Shown here: piece by piece, positions 5,359-7,835 of the stretch | How positions within the stretch are numbered: position 1 is the first letter of the stretch | Layout: the number at the start of each line of letters is the position of its first letter | Assembly: GCA_947450745.1 (NCBI GenBank) | Contig: CANFYD010000158.1 | Location: forward strand, 1 to 7,835 | DNA length: 7,835 nucleotides | Origin: Burkholderiales bacterium | Lineage (GTDB): Bacteria; Pseudomonadota; Gammaproteobacteria; Burkholderiales; Burkholderiaceae_C | Direction of reading: 5' to 3' | Notes under the pieces: generated by a model | The model's database searches: none | The model's input: the letters and a program-made list of their open reading frames with translations, nothing else | Told to the model about the DNA's origin: nothing | Made by a program: the position numbers and the translations under genes

Positions 5359-5838
5359 TTAAAGCGCATTCCTGCCCCTGCCCAATCTGCCAGCTGCTGT
5401 TTGCATACCGCCAGTGGCGGGATGCAAGGTGCCGGCTCGACCGAGACCAAATGGAGGCATACCGACGTACATACTTTCGTAGGTTCCTGGCGATGCAGCG
5501 TAGGTCTCGTGCCAGATACCTACTGAACCGCTGGTGCCCACGGCCTTGTTGAAAGCTTGCCACGCGGGCAGATGTGCAGAAGTCTTGCTTCTTGCGTAGG
5601 CCAACAACTGCTCCATAGAGCGCCAATATTGAACCATGATTGTGGTTCTGGAGAACCACATTTCCGCGTGGAGAAAGCCGAGTTCTGGCTGACGATGGAG
5701 TTCTTCCAGCATTCGAGGCATGGCCCGGGTTACGGGCCACCACTTGTGCAACATCAGCGGCCTGTTGATTCGAACCCCGATCAGGAAGACGACGAATTCC
5801 CCCTCAAGGTTTGATGTGAGGCGTTCGGTTCGAATCAT
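5359..5838 (-). CDS. DUF4188 (monooxygenase af470-like) family protein
   Basis: The 159-residue core matches the DUF4188 pattern throughout: GEFVVFLIGVRINRP (about 13-27), HKWWPVTRAMPRMLEEL (31-47), AEMWFSRTTIMVQYWRSMEQ (58-77), HLPAWQAFNKAVG (89-101), VGIWHETY (106-113) and YVGMPPFGLGRAGTL (124-138). The family is about 150-170 residues long and is predicted to adopt a ferredoxin-like dimeric alpha/beta barrel fold, as in small monooxygenases. Substrate and reaction are not established for bacterial members. Start ATG 5838-5836 is chosen from family length; no good Shine-Dalgarno precedes it. The same frame stays open for 81 more codons up to a TTG at 6081, so the true protein may be 240 residues. 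It lies downstream of the RibD-like gene on the same strand and may be cotranscribed with it. No signal peptide or membrane segment is present. Confidence 0.85.
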   Translation of the reverse strand: MIRTERLTSNLEGEFVVFLIGVRINRPLMLHKWWPVTRAMPRMLEELHRQPELGFLHAEMWFSRTTIMVQYWRSMEQLLAYARSKTSAHLPAWQAFNKAVGTSGSVGIWHETYAASPGTYESMYVGMPPFGLGRAGTLHPATGGMQTAAGRLGRGRNAL

Positions 5839-6081
5839 GGCGTGATTTTTTCTAACGTTATCGGTGCGCGACTGCCGAAGGTCGTCCGTTGAAAAGCGGG
5901 TTGGCCACGCATCGTGCAGCGCTCGCATAAGTTCTGGCTGAAAACCCGCTGGCTTGCCGGCCGAGTATAAAGAGCTGAATGGCCAAGGGTTACGGCGCCA
6001 GTCCACCTCACTTATGCGCCACCCACTCCGCAGCAATTTTTCTGTGTCGTGAGCTTCTGCGGTTTCGATCTGGGTTTGCAA
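5839..6081 (-). other. In-frame open extension upstream of the DUF4188 domain
   Basis: The minus strand is open in frame with the DUF4188 gene from TTG 6081-6079 (AGAAGG about 12 nt upstream) for 81 codons. It includes LLRSGWRISEVDWRRNPWPF and PELMRALHDAWPTRFSTDDL. The composition, rich in Trp, Arg and Pro, looks like real protein, but I recognise no domain. It may be a genuine N-terminal domain, the relic of an adjacent gene, or chance. The first stop upstream is the TGA at 6123-6121. Confidence 0.4.
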
Positions 6082-6154
6082 GGCCTGAACTGACCTTCTT
6101 TGTGGGTGTGGGTCTCGAGGTCAGAAACGACGTCTTTTGCTGATTGACTGATGA

Positions 6155-6838
6155 CTATTTTTTGTAACGCAGCCACACGGCGCCACCGTCTTGCACTTCT
6201 GCCGATGCCAGCGACAGGTAAGTCGGCTTTGTCCAGGCCTCTTGGGTGATTTCGAATGAGGCCGGATGCTCGCCGCGTCCGTCGATGAGTGGCAGGATGA
6301 GGACGCTGATTTCGTCGACCAGTCCGGCGTTGACGAAGGAGCCGCTGACGTGAGGTCCGCCTTCAACGATCAGGCGCTCGGTACCCAGTTCAGTGGCCAG
6401 GATGGTCACGACTTGCGCCAGATCGATCTCTGTCTTCCCACCAAAAATGTAGGACACCTTGATGGATTGCAGATACGCCAGGTAATCATCGGATACCGCT
6501 TCAGTCACCACGGCAACGACGTGCGAATCGAGCGCCTGATTACTTTTCCAGGCCACCTTGCCGTGCGGATCAATGGAGACGGCGTAGCAAGCCGCGTCAC
6601 GGACCGCGAAATGATGGGTGCGCGGAATCGGCCCGGTGGCGAGACCGGCAGGATAGCCGTCGCCATGGGCGATTTCCTGCATCGTGACCCGGCCACAAAT
6701 CCAGGCGTCGAATTTGAACTGCTGAGCCAGCGTTTCATACAAGGCACCGGCATTTTTTTTGAAAGGCCGGTCCCAGCCGTCGGTGAGCGCGTGGCCATCA
6801 ATGGACGACATCATGTGGCAAATGACATAGGGCTTCAT
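6155..6838 (-). CDS. RibD C-terminal domain / dihydrofolate reductase-like oxidoreductase
   Basis: This 227-residue protein has the fold signature of the RibD C-terminal/DHFR superfamily. It starts with a strand and MMSSIDG (9-15), has WICGRVTMQEI (46-56) for the cofactor region, SYIFGG (129-134), and RLIVEGGPHVSGSFVNAGLV (155-174) followed by DEISVLILPLIDGRG. The EGGP...AGLVDE block is the hallmark of NADPH-dependent pyrimidine reductases of riboflavin synthesis. There is no N-terminal deaminase domain and no riboflavin gene nearby, so a stand-alone reductase with an unknown substrate is more likely than a riboflavin role. Start ATG 6838-6836 is supported by GGAG (6848-6845) with 6-nt spacing. 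It is cytosolic (no signal) and in the same orientation as its neighbours. The protein is complete with no oddities. Confidence 0.9.
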   Translation of the reverse strand: MKPYVICHMMSSIDGHALTDGWDRPFKKNAGALYETLAQQFKFDAWICGRVTMQEIAHGDGYPAGLATGPIPRTHHFAVRDAACYAVSIDPHGKVAWKSNQALDSHVVAVVTEAVSDDYLAYLQSIKVSYIFGGKTEIDLAQVVTILATELGTERLIVEGGPHVSGSFVNAGLVDEISVLILPLIDGRGEHPASFEITQEAWTKPTYLSLASAEVQDGGAVWLRYKK

Positions 6839-6878
6839 GGAAAACTCCAGATGATGTTTATGGGTGAAAGAATGAATT

Positions 6879-6912
6879 GCATCGTCGATGCGGGTGCGGA
6901 TTGATGCATCAA
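6879..6912. promoter_or_regulatory. Two adjacent palindromes upstream of the RibD-like gene
   Basis: GCATCGTCGATGC (6879-6891) and TTGATGCATCAA (6901-6912) are both perfectly symmetric and centred about 22 bp apart, roughly two helical turns. They share the half-site GATGC. They lie 40-75 bp upstream of the ATG, where an operator would be expected. No regulator gene is adjacent and no good -10/-35 pair was identified. Confidence 0.4.
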
Positions 6913-7034
6913 GCGTCGGGAAAACCTGAGGCTCTGCTGTCCCGGAATGGCAAAGGCCGGTCTGTGCGGCTACGAACGCGCCCGCGACTATGAGGATAGT
7001 GCGCGCCCTTGGCCCAGCACCAGCATGCGCCCAA

Positions 7035-7062
7035 GCAGATCAGCAGATCAGCAGATCAGCAG
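7035..7062. repeat. Tandem 8-bp repeat (GCAGATCA), 3.5 copies
   Basis: Three exact copies of GCAGATCA run from 7035 to 7058, followed by a partial GCAG. It is non-coding and may vary in copy number between strains. Confidence 0.8.
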
Positions 7063-7170
7063 GCCGGCGCCAGCCCGTTGCGAGCCGCACGCCATTCGTC
7101 ATGCTGAGCTTGCTGGCTCACCAGGAAAGACGGCGTGCCCCCTGCAGGCAGGGAGCGGCGGCGCTCGATC

Positions 7171-7198
7171 AGTGATTTGCGATCGGTGACTGGCGATC
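7171..7198. repeat. Imperfect 14-bp tandem repeat overlapping the Old Yellow Enzyme stop
   Basis: AGTGATTTGCGATC (7171-7184) and GGTGACTGGCGATC (7185-7198) match at 11 of 14 positions. A further GATC at 7167-7170 keeps the 14-bp phase. The repeat ends within the stop codon of the Old Yellow Enzyme gene. Confidence 0.55.
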
Positions 7199-7835
7199 AA
7201 TAACGCTCGAGCCAATGGGCATAAGGTGCCGGCAAGGTCCACGAAGCGCGCGCCACACCCAGTTCCTTGGCAGCAAAGTAGGCCCAATGCGGGTTGGCCA
7301 GATGCGCCTTGCCCACCATGACCAGATCGAGTTGCTCGGCCTTGACCGCTTGCTCGGCGAGCGAGGGCGTACCGAAACCCCAGGCCGACGAGACCGGCAC
7401 GCCGGCTTCCCGACGCACCCGCTCGCTGACCGGGCCCATGAACGCCGGACCCCAGGGAATCGATGTCTCGGGAATCGTGAAGCCGATGCTGACGCTGACC
7501 ATGTCCATGCCGCTCGCCTTGAACTGCTCGATCAGGCCGATCGATTCGCGCAGCGTTTGCTCGTCGCGCCCGTCGTACTCGATCACGCCAAAGCGCACCG
7601 TCAACGGCAGGTGTTCCGGCCACACTTCGCGCACGGCCTTCAAGGTCTCCAGAAGGAAACGGCTGCGATTTTCGACGCTGCCGCCGTAGATGTCGCCGCG
7701 CTGGTTCGAGTGCGCAGAAAAGAAGCTTTGCGCCAGATAGCCATGCGCGAAATGCAATTCGAGCCATTCGAAACCGACATCGCGCGCACGCACCGCAGCG
7801 TTGACGAAGTCCTGACGCACGCGTGCAATGTCGTC
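7197..7835 (-). CDS. Old Yellow Enzyme (NADH:flavin oxidoreductase, YqjM type), C-terminal part
   Basis: The frame is open from the right edge to TGA 7199-7197, giving the last 212 residues of a protein normally about 340-370 long; the N-terminal half lies outside the window. Visible residues include ELHFAHGYLAQSFFS, where the two His (28 and 31 of the visible part) match the substrate-anchoring pair of the family, and SNQRGDIYGGSVENRSRF, a strongly conserved block. The tail has SSAWGFGTPSLAEQAVKAEQ, DLVMVGKAHLANPHWAYFAA and ends PAPYAHWLERY. These FMN enzymes reduce activated C=C bonds, and sometimes nitro groups, with NADPH or NADH. Most relatives have Arg where this one has Lys in VGKAHLANPHW, near the FMN phosphate. 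No membrane segment is visible. It may be part of a redox gene group with the RibD-like gene downstream. Confidence 0.92.
   Translation of the reverse strand, partial: DDIARVRQDFVNAAVRARDVGFEWLELHFAHGYLAQSFFSAHSNQRGDIYGGSVENRSRFLLETLKAVREVWPEHLPLTVRFGVIEYDGRDEQTLRESIGLIEQFKASGMDMVSVSIGFTIPETSIPWGPAFMGPVSERVRREAGVPVSSAWGFGTPSLAEQAVKAEQLDLVMVGKAHLANPHWAYFAAKELGVARASWTLPAPYAHWLERY

Larger units (their letters stand above)
6839..7196. other. Intergenic stretch with palindromes and short tandem repeats
   Basis: No gene is visible on either strand between the Old Yellow Enzyme stop and the RibD-like start. The part nearest the RibD-like gene holds two palindromes (6879-6891 and 6901-6912). The middle and the end hold an 8-bp tandem repeat (7035-7062) and a 14-bp imperfect tandem repeat (7171-7198). 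No clear intrinsic terminator was found after the Old Yellow Enzyme gene. Confidence 0.55.

Noticed and set aside
5237..5743. 168-codon minus-strand frame overlapping the DUF4188 gene
   Set aside because: It is an out-of-frame shadow of the DUF4188 coding sequence; the well-matched family protein is in the other frame.
7099..7767. 222-codon minus-strand frame
   Set aside because: Arg/Gly/Ala-rich out-of-frame shadow of the Old Yellow Enzyme gene in GC-rich DNA.

Overview
The window looks like an accessory region of a betaproteobacterial chromosome, probably of the order Burkholderiales (Comamonadaceae-like). This rests on the moderately high GC content and on the look of the protein families; no marker gene is present, so the placement is tentative. 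Nearly all genes read on the minus strand. There is no rRNA, tRNA or CRISPR array.

Layout from the left. Positions 1-1101 hold the 5' part of a minus-strand gene for an exported protein of unknown family, whose 3' end lies outside the window. A hairpin follows, then a short 3' remnant of an unidentified minus-strand gene (1216-1350). That remnant is cut by a decayed IS3-family transposase fragment (1345-1967, plus strand) carrying a frameshift, a nonsense codon and a five-copy 6-bp repeat expansion.

Positions 1975-3700 carry a complete hipBA toxin-antitoxin operon: HipB antitoxin/repressor, HipA serine/threonine kinase with all catalytic motifs, and upstream an array of three 17-bp dyads spaced exactly 26 bp apart over the predicted promoter. 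About 580 bp without a convincing gene follow, containing a diverged direct repeat with internal hairpins and two inverted repeats. Positions 4278-4895 carry a second toxin-antitoxin pair, a YlcI/YnfO-type antitoxin followed by a RelE/ParE-type toxin. Its genes overlap by 4 bp. A perfect palindrome lies between the predicted -35 and -10, and the promoter is so close to the start codon that the mRNA may be leaderless.

After another apparently gene-free stretch come three minus-strand genes resembling redox or detoxification functions: a DUF4188 (monooxygenase af470-like) protein with an unusual open N-terminal extension, a RibD C-terminal/dihydrofolate-reductase-like oxidoreductase, and the C-terminal 212 residues of an Old Yellow Enzyme (YqjM type) running off the right edge. 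Short tandem repeats lie between the last two. Overall, two self-regulated toxin-antitoxin modules and IS debris sit between an envelope-protein gene and an oxidoreductase group, as expected of a region that gains and loses genes. I did not find a convincing new multi-gene system. The most notable signals are the regular HipB operator array, the leaderless-type toxin-antitoxin promoter, the DUF4188 extension and the unidentified exported protein.
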